A stretch of 64,000 nt of DNA from Hevea brasiliensis (GCF_030052815.1 NC_079510.1:1986288-2050287), one strand, 5' to 3'; shown: positions 1 through 11,361, numbered from the stretch's first letter. Translations and numbers: made by a program. The notes: generated by a model from the sequence alone, not told the origin.

Positions 1-1805
1 AGAAAATAGGTACATTGGTTTTAACACTCCCAACATACCACATTTTGCATTCAAAATTTGTTGGCATTGGTTAACAATACCATTTCTAAGCGTAAAATTA
101 ATGGAGCAGAATTTGTTTTCATACCCAATATTTACTATTCCATTAGTTACTGTTGCAATGGGAATTTGGGAAAATGATAAACATGAAAGTTGTTCCTTAT
201 TTTGTCTAGTTGAATTTCTTTTTTTGAATCACTCCATTTGGAGTTTTGTAGCTCAAGTTATGGTCCAAAAACCACAACTGGCTGGATTGGAATTTTTCTG
301 GACTGACCATATCTACAGTGCAGTGAATAGTGAATGAAACTGCCTTGTTGGATAGGTTCTGGTCATAATTTGGGGTGGGTTTCTTCATGAAAGTTGTTGG
401 TCTATATCTTAGCTTGTTGCTGGTAAAATTTCAGGTCAATTGGGCCATTCTACACTGAGTTATGGCCAAATGAACAATCACTGTTCATTTGGTCATTCTG
501 CAGAAACTGGTTGCAGGACACCCGGATTGGGGCAAGTTTTTGGTACACTTGGTTTGGTCTTATGGGCATGGTTTCTTTACCAAAGTTGTGCCATTATGTG
601 TCTAGTTTCATTTCCAATTGGCCAAACACCAATTGAACCTACACAGCCCAAGTTATGGCTGTCCAAACAGGCTGGACTCACATCCAAACCTGCTGGTTTC
701 ATTAGGCAGCATACCAAATCAGTTTTCTAATGCTACAATTCACTCCAAGTTGTGGTCAATTTACCTCAAATGGTCACTAATTGACCATTAGAATGTTCAT
801 ATACCATTTCATGAGCGAACCCTAATTTTGTTCAAGTCTCCAAGTTCTCAAAGTTCAATTTATACATTAAACTTGCAATTTCAACTTAAATCATGTCCTT
901 AAACATGAATTGAGTGAGAGAGAGAATAAATTGGGCACTAACCTTGTTGTGTGCCAATCCAAGCTTGAAAAACTTCTTTATTTTCACTTCTTTTTGCTGC
1001 CCAAGTATTGCACAAATTGTGATGACCAATTTTTGTGAAGGGAAGATGGGGTTTTATGGTGGGATGAAGGGAGAAATCAAGCTTACAAGGAAGCTTTCAT
1101 GGAGGTTGAAAGAGGTGAGGGAGAGGGCTGCCGAAATTTGGAGAAGAAGAGCAGAAAGTTTGTTAAATTTTTAACTCATTTCTTTCCTTTTTAATTGGTT
1201 TAAGAGTGCTTGTTAACATGTGATTGGTGGAGGCCTTTTTGATGACATCATTATGATGTCATAATTCAAGTTTTCATTCAATTTCTTTTCTTTTCTCTCC
1301 TACCCATTTTTAATTCAATTTTTAACAATATTTATTCATATTTAAGATCATAATAATTATTTACTTAACTGGACAAGTCGGCCAAAAATCATCTCTTAAG
1401 ACGAAATGACCAAAATGCCCTCCATTTGGCTTAACGGGTCAAAATTGTCTGTACCGATTGAAAAATTTTTCTAAATATTTTTCTTGGCATTCTAATGCCA
1501 TAGGAACCTCAATGACCCTTCTCTGGAGTCCCAATAATTATTTTATAATTTTTCTCCCAGGTCTAGGGCTCCTAGTTGCGAGAACCGCAACTTCTCACTA
1601 GGTTACCCATCGCTAGGGCACCGGCTCATTTAACTTGGTTGTATTTTATTTCTAAAATTTTTCCTAAATTTTTCTTATCAATATTTGAGTTAATTATGGT
1701 TCCTCACTTTAGTTTAAATATTTTTCCGAACGTTCTAGCTGTCCAGTCCGACACTGGTCACCGAAACAGTAAAATGTACGGAGTTGCTACAGGGAGGGTG
1801 TTACA
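1..1805 (-). repeat. Element A 3' LTR (partial)
   Basis: Matches 7858-9664 with scattered substitutions and small indels. The inner edge is the plus-strand CA at 1804-1805, directly followed by the polypurine tract. ORFs inside it (for example 440-730) recur in every LTR of the family and are not genes. Confidence 0.93.
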
Positions 1806-1818
1806 ACTCTTCCCCTCT
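1806..1818 (-). other. Polypurine tract of element A
   Basis: Read on the minus strand this is a purine run (AGAGGGGAAGAGT) touching the 3' LTR. That is where plus-strand DNA priming occurs in LTR retrotransposons. The same tract adjoins the left LTR of Gy2 at 55071. Confidence 0.8.
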
Positions 1819-2293
1819 AATTTAAATTTCGTCCACGAAATTTACCTGATGCAAACATTTGAGGGAACTGTTGCCTCATCGTCTCTTCACTTTCCCAAGT
1901 TGCCTCTTCGGTGTTGTGGTGCCTCCAAAGCACTTTCCCCAGTGGAATCTGCTTATTCCTCAACTCTTTCACTTCCCGAGCTAGGATCCGTATGGGTTCT
2001 TCTTCATATTTCAAATCCGGTTGTACTTCAATTTCTTCCATGGAGATGACATGTGAAGGATCTGTGCGATATCTTCTTAGCATAGATACGTGGAACACAT
2101 TGTGGATCTTGTCCAGCTCTGGTGGTAAAGCTAGCCTATAGGCCACTGGACCCACACGTTCAATGATTTCATATGGGCCAATGAACCTAGGGCTTAACTT
2201 ACCTTTTCTTCCAAACCTCAGTACCTTCTTCCACGGTGACACCTTGAGGAACACTTTATCACCAACTGCATATTCTATTTCTTTTCTCTTCAA
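1817..2293 (-). CDS. Integrase C-terminus with chromodomain (element A)
   Basis: A 158-residue open segment forming the C-terminal end of the polyprotein. Residues about 1-75 are the integrase C-terminal beta-barrel region (VGDKVFLKVSPWK, LSPRFIGPYEI). Residues about 95-145 are a chromodomain (ILAREVKELRNK, then VLWRHH and EATWE). Chromodomains steer chromovirus integration by reading histone marks. The stop lies against the polypurine tract, as expected for the natural end. The segment is out of frame with the upstream integrase core: compared with related integrases a frameshift lies near 2490, where the conserved EFAYNNSY block is read in the wrong frame. Confidence 0.85.
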   Translation of the reverse strand: MKRKEIEYAVGDKVFLKVSPWKKVLRFGRKGKLSPRFIGPYEIIERVGPVAYRLALPPELDKIHNVFHVSMLRRYRTDPSHVISMEEIEVQPDLKYEEEPIRILAREVKELRNKQIPLGKVLWRHHNTEEATWESEETMRQQFPQMFASGKFRGRNLN

Positions 2294-2574
2294 GTCGGCA
2301 TAGGATTTACATGCATGCGAGGCAACCTTGATTGGCTTTGATTAGTTTTACTTTCTCCTCGCCTATTTCACTGTGTGCAGCCCTACCGGTTGTCTTCGCC
2401 CAATTCAGTCCGGACTGCTGGAGTTCTACATTTTCTCCCATACGATTGCTTCATACGGGGCCATTTGGATGCTAGCTTGGTAGCTATTGTTGTATGCAAA
2501 TTACGCGATGGGAGGTATCTATCCCAACTTCCCTCAAACTCAATGACACAACTCCTCAGCATATCCTCAAGGAC

Positions 2575-2648
2575 CTGACATATATATCATGTTATTATTA
2601 TCATTTTAGTTCAATATTTGTATTAATTAAATTGGTTCAATTGTTTAC
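2575..2648 (-). other. 74-nt intron-like insertion in the integrase core
   Basis: On the minus strand the integrase frame reads SERVIQ up to base 2649, then 74 nt starting GTAAAC and ending TGTCAG, then continues in the same phase with VLEDMLRS from base 2574. The insert is AT-rich, contains stops, has GT-AG ends and an ACTAAAA branch-point-like motif, and is flanked by CAG and GT like a proto-splice site. Removing it restores the conserved integrase line. It could be a true short intron or a chance insertion with a CAGGT duplication. Confidence 0.6.
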
Positions 2649-4001
2649 CTGGATTACTCTTTCTGATTGCCCATTCGTCTGAGGATGGAAAGCTGTGCTG
2701 AAGTGGAGTTGTGTACCCAAGGACTCATGCAACTTCTTCCAAAATCTCGATGTAAACCTTGGGTCTCGATCAGATATGATGGAAAGTGGAATTCCATGCA
2801 GTCTAACTATCTCACTGATATACAATTCTGCTAACTTCTCCGGTGAGTAGTCAGTCCTAACTGGCAAAAAGTGTGCTGACTTTGTCAATCTATCCACTAT
2901 CACCCATACTGCATCATGTTTCCTCTGGGTGAGAGGTAGACCACTTACAAAATCCATGGTGACCCGATCCCATTTCCATTCTGGTATGCGTATAGGCTGT
3001 AGCAAACCTGATGGAACTTGATGTTCTGCCTTGACTTGCTGACATGTCAAGCATTTAGTCACATAGCCATCTATGTCCTTCTTCATACCAGGCCACCAAT
3101 ACTGAAGTTTCAGATCATGATACATTTTTGTACTTCCTGGGTGCATAGCATAAACACTGGCATGTGCCTCTTTCAGAATATTGGCTTTTAATTCCCCATT
3201 ATCTGGTACACATACTCTTCCTTTGTAGTATAGACACCCATCTGCTTTCACTTCATAGTCAGTTGCCTTCCCTTCTAGGATTTTGCTCATAATAGCCATT
3301 AACTTTTCATCTGCCTTTTGCCCATCTAAAATCTGCTGTAGCAGGTTTGGCCTTACTTGCAACTCAGCCAAAATAGCTCCATCTCGAACAAAAGATAGAC
3401 GGGCATTCAATGATCTCAAAGCTGTGATGGATTTTCTGCTCAAATCATTAGCAACTACATTTGCCTTCCCAGGATGGTAGTCAATTACACAATCATAGTC
3501 CTTCAGGAACTCAATCCATCGTCTCTGTCTAAGGTTGAGCTCCTTCTGGGTTGGCAAGTATTTCAGGCTTTTGTGGTCCGTGTAAATGTAGCACTTTTCA
3601 CCATATAAGTAATGCCTCCATATCTTCAGTGCGAAGATAATTGCTGCAAGCTCTAGATCATGGGTAGGGTAATTCTGTTCATGTGGCCTTAGCTGCCTGG
3701 AAGCATAAGCGATCACCTTCCCCTCTTGCATCAATACACACCCTAACCCATTATGAGAGGCATCATTGTAGACCACAAAGTCCTTTCCTAACATTGGCTG
3801 TGTTAACACTGGTGCCTCTGTCAACATAGCCTTCAACTTCTCAAAACTGGTCTGACACTTATCATTCCAGTCAAATCTGACATTCTTGTGTAACAACTTG
3901 GTCATTGGAGCAGCTATTAAGGAAAATCCCTTCACAAATCTCCTGTAATACCCAGCTAGCCCCAAGAAGCTTCTGACCTCAGTTGTATTTTTGGGAGGCT
4001 T
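2637..4001 (-). CDS. RNase H and integrase core (element A)
   Basis: Open frame downstream of the in-frame TGA at 4002-4004. It holds the end of the RT connection ([11 protein letters not shown]), an RNase H domain ([22 protein letters not shown]), and an integrase zinc finger (HASVYAMH then CLTCQQ). The integrase catalytic core shows its three acidic residues: D in [11 protein letters not shown] in [11 protein letters not shown] in NGQSERV. These domains remove the RNA strand and insert the cDNA. The reading stops at 2637, inside the intron-like insertion that follows Q of SERVIQ. Identification is secure; function is lost through the stops and frameshifts on either side. Confidence 0.9.
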   Translation of the reverse strand, partial: KPPKNTTEVRSFLGLAGYYRRFVKGFSLIAAPMTKLLHKNVRFDWNDKCQTSFEKLKAMLTEAPVLTQPMLGKDFVVYNDASHNGLGCVLMQEGKVIAYASRQLRPHEQNYPTHDLELAAIIFALKIWRHYLYGEKCYIYTDHKSLKYLPTQKELNLRQRRWIEFLKDYDCVIDYHPGKANVVANDLSRKSITALRSLNARLSFVRDGAILAELQVRPNLLQQILDGQKADEKLMAIMSKILEGKATDYEVKADGCLYYKGRVCVPDNGELKANILKEAHASVYAMHPGSTKMYHDLKLQYWWPGMKKDIDGYVTKCLTCQQVKAEHQVPSGLLQPIRIPEWKWDRVTMDFVSGLPLTQRKHDAVWVIVDRLTKSAHFLPVRTDYSPEKLAELYISEIVRLHGIPLSIISDRDPRFTSRFWKKLHESLGTQLHFSTAFHPQTNGQSERVIQVNN

Positions 4002-4937
4002 TCATTCCATCAGTGCTTCTATTTTCTTGGGATCCACTCTAATCCCATCAGCTGACACTATGTGTCCAAGGAATGCAATTTCATTTAACCAGAAGTCACA
4101 CTTGGAAAACTTAGCATACAGCTTCTTTTCTCTCAGGGTTTGCAGAACAATCCTCAAATGTTCATCATGTTCTTCCCTGGTCTTGGAATACACCAAAATA
4201 TCATCAATAAAGACCACTACAAACCGATCTAAGTATGGATGCAAGATATGGTTCATAAGGTCCATGAATGCTGCTGGTGCATTCGTTAGGCCAAAGGGCA
4301 TCACCAGAAACTCATATTGCCCATACCGGGTCCTGAATGCAGTCTTTGGCACATCTACATCCTTCACCCTCAACTGATGATACCCTGATCTGAGATCAAT
4401 CTTAGAAAATACTCCTGCTCCCTTTAACTGATCAAACAAATTATCAATTCTAGGCAATGGATATTTGTTCTTCACAGTCACTTTATTCAACTGCCGGTAA
4501 TCGATGCATAACCTCAAAGTCCCATCCTTCTTTTTCACAAATAGCACTGGAGCTCCCCATGGTGACACACTGGGGCATATGAACCCCTTATCAAGCAACT
4601 CTTGCAACTGAGTTTTCAACTCCCTCAATTCAGTGGGTGCCATCCTATAAGGAGCAATGGAAATGGGTGCTGTACCCGGCAGTGTCTCAATAGCAAACTC
4701 GACTTCCCTTTCTGGTGGCAAACCAGGCAATTCTTCAGGGAATACATTTGGGAAGTCTTTTACTGTGGGTATGTCACACAGATCTGGCTTAGCCTGCCTA
4801 ATATCCACCACATGTGCTAGGTAGGCTTCATAGCCTTTTCTCATCATTCTTCTTGCAACTGTGGCTGAGATAACATTGGACAGGAAATCTGTCCTTTCAC
4901 CCACAACAGTGATCTCATTACCCTCAGGAGTTTTCAA
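4002..4937 (-). CDS. Reverse transcriptase domain (element A)
   Basis: A 311-residue open segment covering the protease-RT linker and nearly the whole RT. Seen motifs: [56 protein letters not shown], and the catalytic box FIDDILVYS (codons for FIDD at 4200-4211), all intact. RT copies genomic RNA into cDNA in the virus-like particle. The segment ends at a TGA (4002-4004) where relatives have tryptophan, a single-base change that separates RT from RNase H and integrase. Upstream the frame is interrupted again at about 4972. Confidence 0.93.
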   Translation of the reverse strand: MKTPEGNEITVVGERTDFLSNVISATVARRMMRKGYEAYLAHVVDIRQAKPDLCDIPTVKDFPNVFPEELPGLPPEREVEFAIETLPGTAPISIAPYRMAPTELRELKTQLQELLDKGFICPSVSPWGAPVLFVKKKDGTLRLCIDYRQLNKVTVKNKYPLPRIDNLFDQLKGAGVFSKIDLRSGYHQLRVKDVDVPKTAFRTRYGQYEFLVMPFGLTNAPAAFMDLMNHILHPYLDRFVVVFIDDILVYSKTREEHDEHLRIVLQTLREKKLYAKFSKCDFWLNEIAFLGHIVSADGIRVDPKKIEALME

Positions 4938-5111
4938 AGAAATCTTCTTCAGTTTACAATCAACTATTGCCTAATGACGTGACAACCAGTCCATTCCCAA
5001 AATCACGTCAAACTCGTGGAAGGGCAACTTAATTAGATCTGCCGAGAATTCATACCCCTGAATCCTTAACGGGCAACCCTTGTACTCTTTGTTCACCACT
5101 ACACTGTGGCC

Positions 5112-5297
5112 CTACGGATTAGTGACCAGAATGTCTTGGTCACTCTCCCCTACTAGTATCCCCCTTTCTACGGGTAGGTTGATGCAGATGTATGAATGAG
5201 TGGATCTTGGATCCACCAATGCATGCACAGATGTATTGTAGAGGGAGAACGTACCCCTGATGACGTCTGGGGCATCTTGCTCCTCCTGAGCTCTCAT
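5112..5297 (-). CDS. Aspartic protease fragment (element A)
   Basis: A 61-residue open piece containing the retropepsin active-site line ALVDPRSTHSYI. The family normally has D-P-G-S here, so the glycine after DP is replaced by arginine, which would probably weaken the enzyme. The frame stops at 5112 (TAG), and the protease second half (5111-4975, with recognisable FDVILGMDWLSRH) runs into another TAG near 4972. Retropepsin cleaves the Gag-Pol polyprotein. The fragment overlaps the gag zinc-knuckle segment by a few bases in another frame. Confidence 0.8.
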   Translation of the reverse strand: MRAQEEQDAPDVIRGTFSLYNTSVHALVDPRSTHSYICINLPVERGILVGESDQDILVTNP

Positions 5298-5611
5298 AGC
5301 ATATGCTCTGGCAGGTAGTCCGCCTCGTGCCTCTCTCGCCGCTCAGATGCAGGCCTCTGTGATGGTCCCACTGCCTCAGATTTGCCAGATTTCCTTCCCC
5401 TTTGTGGTGCAGGAGTAGGTCTGTCTGTTTGTGTTGGAGCAGCTGTGGTAGTTCTGCATGGACAATTCCTTAGCTGATGCTCTGTCGACCCACACCTTAA
5501 GCAGGCACCAGTCACTCTCCAACACTCCCCCTTATGCCACTTCAGGCAATGTGGACATGCAGAAGATGCTGGGGCTGGTCCCCTGAACCCCATCCCTGGA
5601 GAGCTGCCCAC
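5294..5611 (-). CDS. Gag C-terminal zinc-knuckle segment (element A)
   Basis: A 105-residue piece with a CCHC knuckle: CLRCGSTEHQLRNC has C-X2-C-X4-H-X4-C spacing near residues 38-51, preceded by a second cysteine cluster (CPHCLKWHKGEC). The knuckle binds the genomic RNA. The downstream part is basic and Ser/Pro-rich, as is usual for gag tails. It is separated from the gag core by a frameshifted stretch at 5612-5736. Confidence 0.85.
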   Translation of the reverse strand: MGSSPGMGFRGPAPASSACPHCLKWHKGECWRVTGACLRCGSTEHQLRNCPCRTTTAAPTQTDRPTPAPQRGRKSGKSEAVGPSQRPASERRERHEADYLPEHML

Positions 5612-5736
5612 TGATGGTGTGGACTGACCTCTCCTAGGGGTAACCGTGGCTGGGCCCCGAGACCGACCACGACCTTGTGATTCACCGAACTCGTGCGTGT
5701 GGACCCTTAAACTTCTTCCCGGATGCAGGAGATGAA

Positions 5737-6144
5737 CTAGACCGACTGGGCCCCTCTTCTCGTGTCTCTCTTCTCAGTCCGCTCACTTATTCTTACTTTT
5801 TCAACTTTTATTGCAGCTTCCACTAACTTGGTGAAGTCGGTGATTCCCAAGGTAGTAATCATGATCTTTATGTTGTCATTTAATCCCTCTTCAAATCTCT
5901 TACACCTTTCGGCCTCATTAGGGACTATCTCCCTTCCGTAGCAGCTCAATCTGACGAATTCCTTTTCATACTCGGCCACCGTTAGCTGTCTCTGCCTCAA
6001 GTTAATGAACTCTCTTCTTCTCTCTTCCAGGTATACACTACCCACGTATTTCTTCTTGAATTCGGAGAGGAAGAAGTCCCAAGTTATTACTCGGATGTAC
6101 TTCATCAGACATGTATCCCACCATTCATATGCATCATCTTGCAA
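5737..6144 (-). CDS. Gag core (retrotransposon gag domain, element A)
   Basis: A 135-residue segment with the plant retrotransposon gag core: A-Y-E-W-W near the start, FKKKYVGSVYLEERRREF, LRQRQLTVAEYEKEFVRLS and RFEEGL. This domain forms the capsid shell. It is preceded by a frame disruption near 6190-6195 and an in-frame stop near 6163, and followed by a frameshift before the zinc-knuckle segment. Confidence 0.88.
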   Translation of the reverse strand: MQDDAYEWWDTCLMKYIRVITWDFFLSEFKKKYVGSVYLEERRREFINLRQRQLTVAEYEKEFVRLSCYGREIVPNEAERCKRFEEGLNDNIKIMITTLGITDFTKLVEAAIKVEKVRISERTEKRDTRRGAQSV

Positions 6145-6193
6145 CAGAGATACAAATGACTTCTAGATTTTGCTCAAGTGCGGTGGAGTTATT

Positions 6194-6517
6194 TTAAAAC
6201 CACACTGCTCGTTTCAACCAATTTTCGGCTGCAACAGAATCATCTTCTCTCTTGCCAATGAAGTCCACTGCTCCAAATTTTCTTAGTCTTTCCAGGTGTG
6301 ATTTCTGCTGTGGAGGTGGTAGTGGTGGTGGCGCTGGCATTACCCAAGCCATTTGTTTGAAGAATTCGGCCATTTGCTGGAACATGGCCTGTGGAGGCTG
6401 AGCAGGCTCTGCTTGAGCTGGCAGAGTAGGTTCTCCCCTACCCCCAGTCTCAGCTGCTGCAGGTGGAGCATGACTCTCCACTTCTTCCTCAACTGCTCTC
6501 TGAGATGTAGGGTCCAT
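6194..6517 (-). CDS. Gag N-terminus with probable start codon (element A)
   Basis: A 107-residue open segment beginning MDPTSQ at 6515-6517. It is proline/alanine-rich and ends in LERLRKFGAVDF then AENWLKRAVWF, the usual lead-in to the gag core. The start was chosen because it is the first ATG after the primer site and a short leader (6518-6627) and is followed by the expected gag N-terminal composition. A small frame change at about 6195 separates it from the gag core. Confidence 0.8.
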   Translation of the reverse strand: MDPTSQRAVEEEVESHAPPAAAETGGRGEPTLPAQAEPAQPPQAMFQQMAEFFKQMAWVMPAPPPLPPPQQKSHLERLRKFGAVDFIGKREDDSVAAENWLKRAVWF

Positions 6518-6627
6518 ATCCTATTCAAAATAACAAAGATAAACAGATCTGCATTAGTGTCACCTCGACTCTTACAAATGCAATGCATGGTATGGACTCA
6601 ATCTAGGCCCAGAAACGCCTAAACCGT

Positions 6628-6639
6628 GCTCTGATACCA
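6628..6639 (-). other. Primer binding site, initiator Met tRNA (element A)
   Basis: On the minus strand TGGTATCAGAGC begins a few bases after the 5' LTR end. This is the standard plant match to the 3' end of initiator methionine tRNA, where minus-strand cDNA synthesis starts. Confidence 0.93.
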
Positions 6640-6644
6640 CTAAA

Positions 6645-9600
6645 TGTGACACCCCTTACCCGTCTACAGTATATCTGAGTAAGCTATGTCACACGGTGTA
6701 CCGGAACACTCCATTTTATCTTAATTATTTTTATTCTTTCTTAATTAATTTTTATCATAGTTTTGAATATAACTTGTGAAATATAATTCATTTAAGTCAT
6801 TTATTGAAATTATAATTTATTTGAAGTTCCGAAAATTTTATAGAAAATCCGGCAGAGTACAGGCTAAAGATGGAGAAAACAGTTCTTCGGAACCTGTGAA
6901 AAACACTTCCAATAATCATATTCAATCATTCTCAAACTCCAATATCAAAATGTCAATATAATTTTTATTTTCAACAACATCTCCATTTCTCAATCATTCA
7001 TTTCTCATAGTACTCATATATAAGCAATAAGTAAATACTCAAATTTTTCCATTCATAATCACAATTTTCATCATTTACATGAACATCAAAATACATTACA
7101 TAAGTTTCATTTACACAAAAGAAAATAAAAGTTAGTTACAAAACACCAAAATGAAACCTAGTGTCCTACCAATGCACTGAAGATGGTGAGGTGACACGGA
7201 CACTATGCAGAGCTGCAGGAGGTCTCACCCAGTCTGTGGTCTACCGGGCTCTCGGTCAGGATCTCCAGAACCTACGTGTGACAAAAGCAACGCGCTAAGC
7301 AATAATGCTTAGTGGTGCCAATAATATAATAAAAAGAAATAACAGAAAATAAATATGTAGTGAATGTATTAATGTCTCATTGTAAATAAATTTTCTTTGA
7401 GTATTTGTAGTCGTACTTATTTTGTACTGGTTATATTCGTTATTTCATTACATTTATCCACTTTCATTTTTTTTGTTACCCAAGTAACCTATAATGGACG
7501 ACTGGACTGGATAAACGGGTAAACTGGCACTGGGTATCCAGTACCTCGGGCCGTCACACCATCGGTCACATATGTATCTCTCGATGTGCAACAGAACAGC
7601 TAACAAGCTGTAATAACATCAGGCACAAGGCCAAATCTCAACACAATGTCAGAATGGCTAAAAGCCATGAAATCACAGAATGGTATAATGCCATGTGCAG
7701 TACTGCTAACTGAACCCTATTGACATGCCAAACTATCCAAACCAATCTTGTTAGGTATACTAGGGCATTTGATACTTTTGAATTTTACAATTTTTGAATT
7801 TCAAGTTTTGGTGTTACTATTCCCTTCATTAGTCAACAAAAATGTTGACTTTTGCATAGAAAATAGGTACATTGGTTTTAACACTCCCAACATACCACAT
7901 TTTGCATTCAAAATTCGTTGGTATTGGTTAACAATACCATTTCTAAGCTTAAAATTAATGGAGCAGAATTTTCAGTTTTCATACCCAATTTTACTGTTCC
8001 ATTAGTTGCTGTTGCAGTGGGAATTTGGGAAAATGATAAACATGAAAGTTGTTCCTTATTTTGTCTAGTTGAATTTCCTTTTTTGAATCACTCTATTTGG
8101 AGTTTTGTAGCTCAAGTTATGGCCTAAAAACCACAACTGGCCGGATTGGAATTTTTCTGGACTGACCATATCTACCGTGCAGTGAACAGTGACTGCAACT
8201 ACCTTGTTGGATAGGTTCTGGTCATAATTTGGGGTGGGTTTCTTCATGAAAGTTGTTGGTCTATATCTTAGCTTGTTGCTGGTAAAATTTTAGATCAATT
8301 GGGCCATTCTACACTGAGTTATGGCCAAATGAACAATCACTGTTCATTTGGTCATTCTGCAGAAACTGGTTGCAGGACACCCGGATTGGGGCAAGTTTTT
8401 GGTATACTTCGTTTGGTCTTATGGGCATGGTTTCTTCACCAAAGTTGTGCCATTATGTGTCTAGTTTCATTTCCAATTGGCCAAACACCAGTTGAACCTA
8501 CACAGCCCAAGTTATGGCTGTCCAAACAGGCTGGACTCACATCCAAACCTACTGGTTTCACTAGGCAGCATACCAAATCAGTTTTCTAATGCTACAATTC
8601 ACTCCAAGTTGTGGTCAATTTACCTCAAATGGTCACTAATTGACCATTAGAATGTTCATATACCATTTCATGAGCAAACCCTAATTTTGTTCAAGTCTCC
8701 AAGTTCTCAAAGTTCAATTTATACATTAAACTTGCAATTTCAACTTAAATCATGTCCTTAAACATGAATTGAGTGAGAGAGAGAATAAATTGGGCACTAA
8801 CCTTGTTGTGTGCCAATCCAAGCTTGAAAAACTTCTTTATTTTCACTTCTTTTTGCTGCCCAAGTATTGCACAAATTGTGATGACCAATTTTTGTGAAGG
8901 GAAGATGGGGTTTTATGGTGGGATGAAGGGAGAAATCAAGCTTACAAGGAAGCTTTCATGGAGGTTGAAAGAGGTGAGGGAGAGGGCTGCCGAAATTTGG
9001 AGAAGAAGAGCAGAAAGTTTGTTAAATTTTTAACTCATTTCTTTCCTTTTTAATTGGTTGAAGAGTGCTTGTTAACATGTGATTGGTGGAGGCCTTTTTG
9101 ATGACACTATTATGATGTCATAATTCAAGTTTTCATTCAATTTCTTTTCTTTTCTCTCCTACCCATTTTTAATTCAATTTTTAACAATATTTATTCATAT
9201 TTAAGATCATAATAATTATTTACTTAACTGGACAAGTCGGCCAAAAATCATCTCTTAAGACGAAATGACCAAAATGCCCTCCGTTTGGCTTAACGGGTCA
9301 AAATTGTCTGTACCGATTGAAAAATTTTTCTAAATATTTTTCTTGGCATTCTAATGCCATAGGAACCTCAATGACCCTTCTCTGGAGTTCCAATAATTAT
9401 TTTATAATTTTTCTCCCGGGTCTAGGGCTCCTAGTTGCGAGAACCGCAACTTCTCACTAGGTTACCCATCGCTAGGGCACCGGCTCATTTAACTTGGTTG
9501 TATTTTATTTCTAAAATTTTTCCTAAATTTTTCTTATTAATATTTGAGTTAATTATGGTTCCTCACTTTTGTTTAAATATTTTTTCGAGCGTTCTAGCTG

Positions 9601-9664
9601 TCCAGTCCGACACTGGTCACCGAAATAGTAGAATGTACGGAGTTGCTACAGGGAGGGTGTTACA
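6645..9664 (-). repeat. Element A 5' LTR, 3020 bp
   Basis: Complete LTR, plus-strand TGTGACACCCC at 6645 to TGTTACA ending at 9664. It carries the double hairpin (7271-7320), the GGCATGCCAA block and the degenerate CATAACT-type modules found in the other long LTRs of this window. Confidence 0.93.
7271..7320 (-). other. Double hairpin in element A LTR
   Basis: Minus strand: stem 1 CTAAGCA/TGCTTAG; stem 2 CGCGTT region with CACACG, one mismatch from a CG-to-CA change. Sits in GGCACCACTAAG...GTAGGTTCTGG context. Confidence 0.7.
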
Positions 9665-11361
9665 AATTGACCCCGAGAGCTGACTCCTAACCTAACTGTC
9701 AAATAAAATCGGAGAAAAGAAAATTTCGGAATCGAAAATTAAATTAAAGAACTAATAAAAAAAAAGAAAAAAGAAGGAAAATGAAAAAGGTGTTGGGAAA
9801 TGACATCATGCATGACATCATGCATGATGCCATAAATCCCATAATTAATAATTTGATTAAATGGATTTTTGGGTCTTCCATAAGACAAAAGACATAAAGA
9901 AAGAAAAGAAAAAAAAATAAAACACAAAATTCTTCTTCAAAAGCGTCACTCTCCCTCTCCCACACCAAAACCTCCATCAAAGCTCAATTTTGAGCTTGCA
10001 TATTATGAGATTTCACCATAGAAAAGTAAGCCACCATAGTTAAAGCTTGTCTATGCAACTTGAGAAGAAGATTGGTCATCAAAGAAAGAAGAAAAGAAGA
10101 AAGAAAATTGGAGAAAAGGGGAGTTAGAAGTTGCTACACAAAGGTTAGTGATTTAAGTTGCAAATGAGTTTATTACTTGTGTTTATAACTTAGTTAACTT
10201 AGAAAAATGCTTAAAATGAAATAAAAATTTATTGAGGGACCATGAATGATTTTCAGCCAGCATGTATATGGGAGTATATTTGCATGGTTTGATGGATTTA
10301 ATTGGGTATATAAACCTTAGTTAGTTGAATGACTATGGTTAGAGGCATGGAATCAAGTAAATGCATGAGGTTAGTGAATTAGGGTTTGGACATTAGGGTT
10401 TAGAGACCAAAAATGTGAAAAACTTGTAAATGGTGTCTTTGACCTAATGTGAAGTGAAAAATGGTCATTTGTGACCAAATGAGGTGTGTTAGAAGTGTTG
10501 GAATTAAAAGCCAATTCAGATTGGATAAGGTTATGTCTTGTGACAAAGATGACCAAAATTTCCTTTGAGGGACCAAAAATGAAATTTTACAAGTCCAATG
10601 GATATGGGACCAATTGGGGATGAAAATAGGCACTAAATGACACAATTTTCATTTAGGAAGCCTGCCCAAAAAGTGACTAAAACCTAGTGAACAAAGTGAC
10701 CGAAGTTGAGAAATCGCAGGCTGCCCTGCACAAACTGACCAAATGAACAGTATTTGTTCATTTAGTCATAACTCGAGCTAGGCAGGTCAAAATGACCTGA
10801 AATTTTACCAGTGGTTAGATGAGATATAGACCTAAAACTTTCATGAAGAACACCAACCCAAATTATGCCATTAACCCAATCAAATTACTGAGCCAAATTG
10901 GGTCACTGAATCTGCAGACTGCAGATTTGCCATTTGAACAGTAAAGTTTCAATGGCTATAACTCTGTCTAGAAAACTCTGATTTAGGTGATTCTTGAACC
11001 GATGGAAACCTAAGGCATAGTAGAACATTTCATATGAAGAAAGTTAGACCAAATTATGGACCTAACTTGATCAAATTGCTAAACAAAGTTGGAATTAATA
11101 ATCTGCCAGAACAAAATTCTGCAGTATGAACAGTAAACCTAATTTGCTTATAACTTGAGCTACAAAACTCCAATTGGAGTGATTCAAAAAAGTGGAATAA
11201 ACTTAAGACAATAAGGAACATTTTCTATGAAGAAAGTTTTGCCAAATTCCAACAGTAAACTGACCAATGAAACAGTACAATTAGGGACACTAAAACTGAA
11301 AATTTGGCAATTTTGCCTAAAAGACCTAAGTTTTGAAAAAATGACCAAAACCAACAAGTTT
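9665..11361 (+). repeat. LTR B, first part (U3 and upstream half)
   Basis: Older long LTR in plus orientation, entered by element A at 9664/9665 and by solo LTR C at 11361/11362. It continues at 15430. The beginning of B is outside the window to the left of element A. It contains a short GACATCATGCAT direct repeat (about 9800-9825) and three or more degenerate modules around CATAACT...TCCAA...TGGAGTGATTC (10760-11190). No coding sequence is seen. Confidence 0.75.

Larger units (their letters stand above)
1817..6517 (-). pseudogene. Complete but broken gag-pol polyprotein gene (element A)
   Basis: All domains are present in order from 6517 down to 1817. Lesions visible by reading: frame change near 6195, stop near 6163, frameshift within 5612-5736, stops at 5112 and about 4972, TGA at 4002, intron-like insert at 2575-2648, and frameshift near 2490. 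The segments between lesions are well preserved, so decay is recent. The lost tryptophan codon and the protease G-to-R change would each harm function on their own. Confidence 0.88.
1..9664 (-). mobile_element. Element A: Ty3/gypsy chromovirus (Tekay/Del-like), cut by window start
   Basis: A minus-strand LTR retrotransposon in standard order: 5' LTR (6645-9664), Met-tRNA primer site, gag, protease, RT, RNase H, integrase, chromodomain, polypurine tract and 3' LTR (1-1805). Bases 1-1805 match 7858-9664 almost base for base with a few small indels. The first 1.2 kb of the left LTR lies outside the window. The LTR runs TG to CA. A C-terminal chromodomain and a 3-kb LTR fit the Tekay/Del branch of chromoviruses; the clade call is inference. 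The right edge abuts AATTG (9665-9669), whose partner copy would be outside the window. The polyprotein is broken at several places, so the copy is not autonomous. Confidence 0.93.

Noticed and set aside
440..730. ORF repeated at 8299-8589 and, in reverse, at 24955-25341
   Set aside because: Recurs only because it lies in LTR copies; its sequence is the CATAACT module region, with no protein-like conservation.
6628..6639. Possible tRNA gene near the Met-tRNA match (also 18448 and 28495)
   Set aside because: Only the 3'-end complement is present, next to an LTR: primer sites, not tRNA genes.
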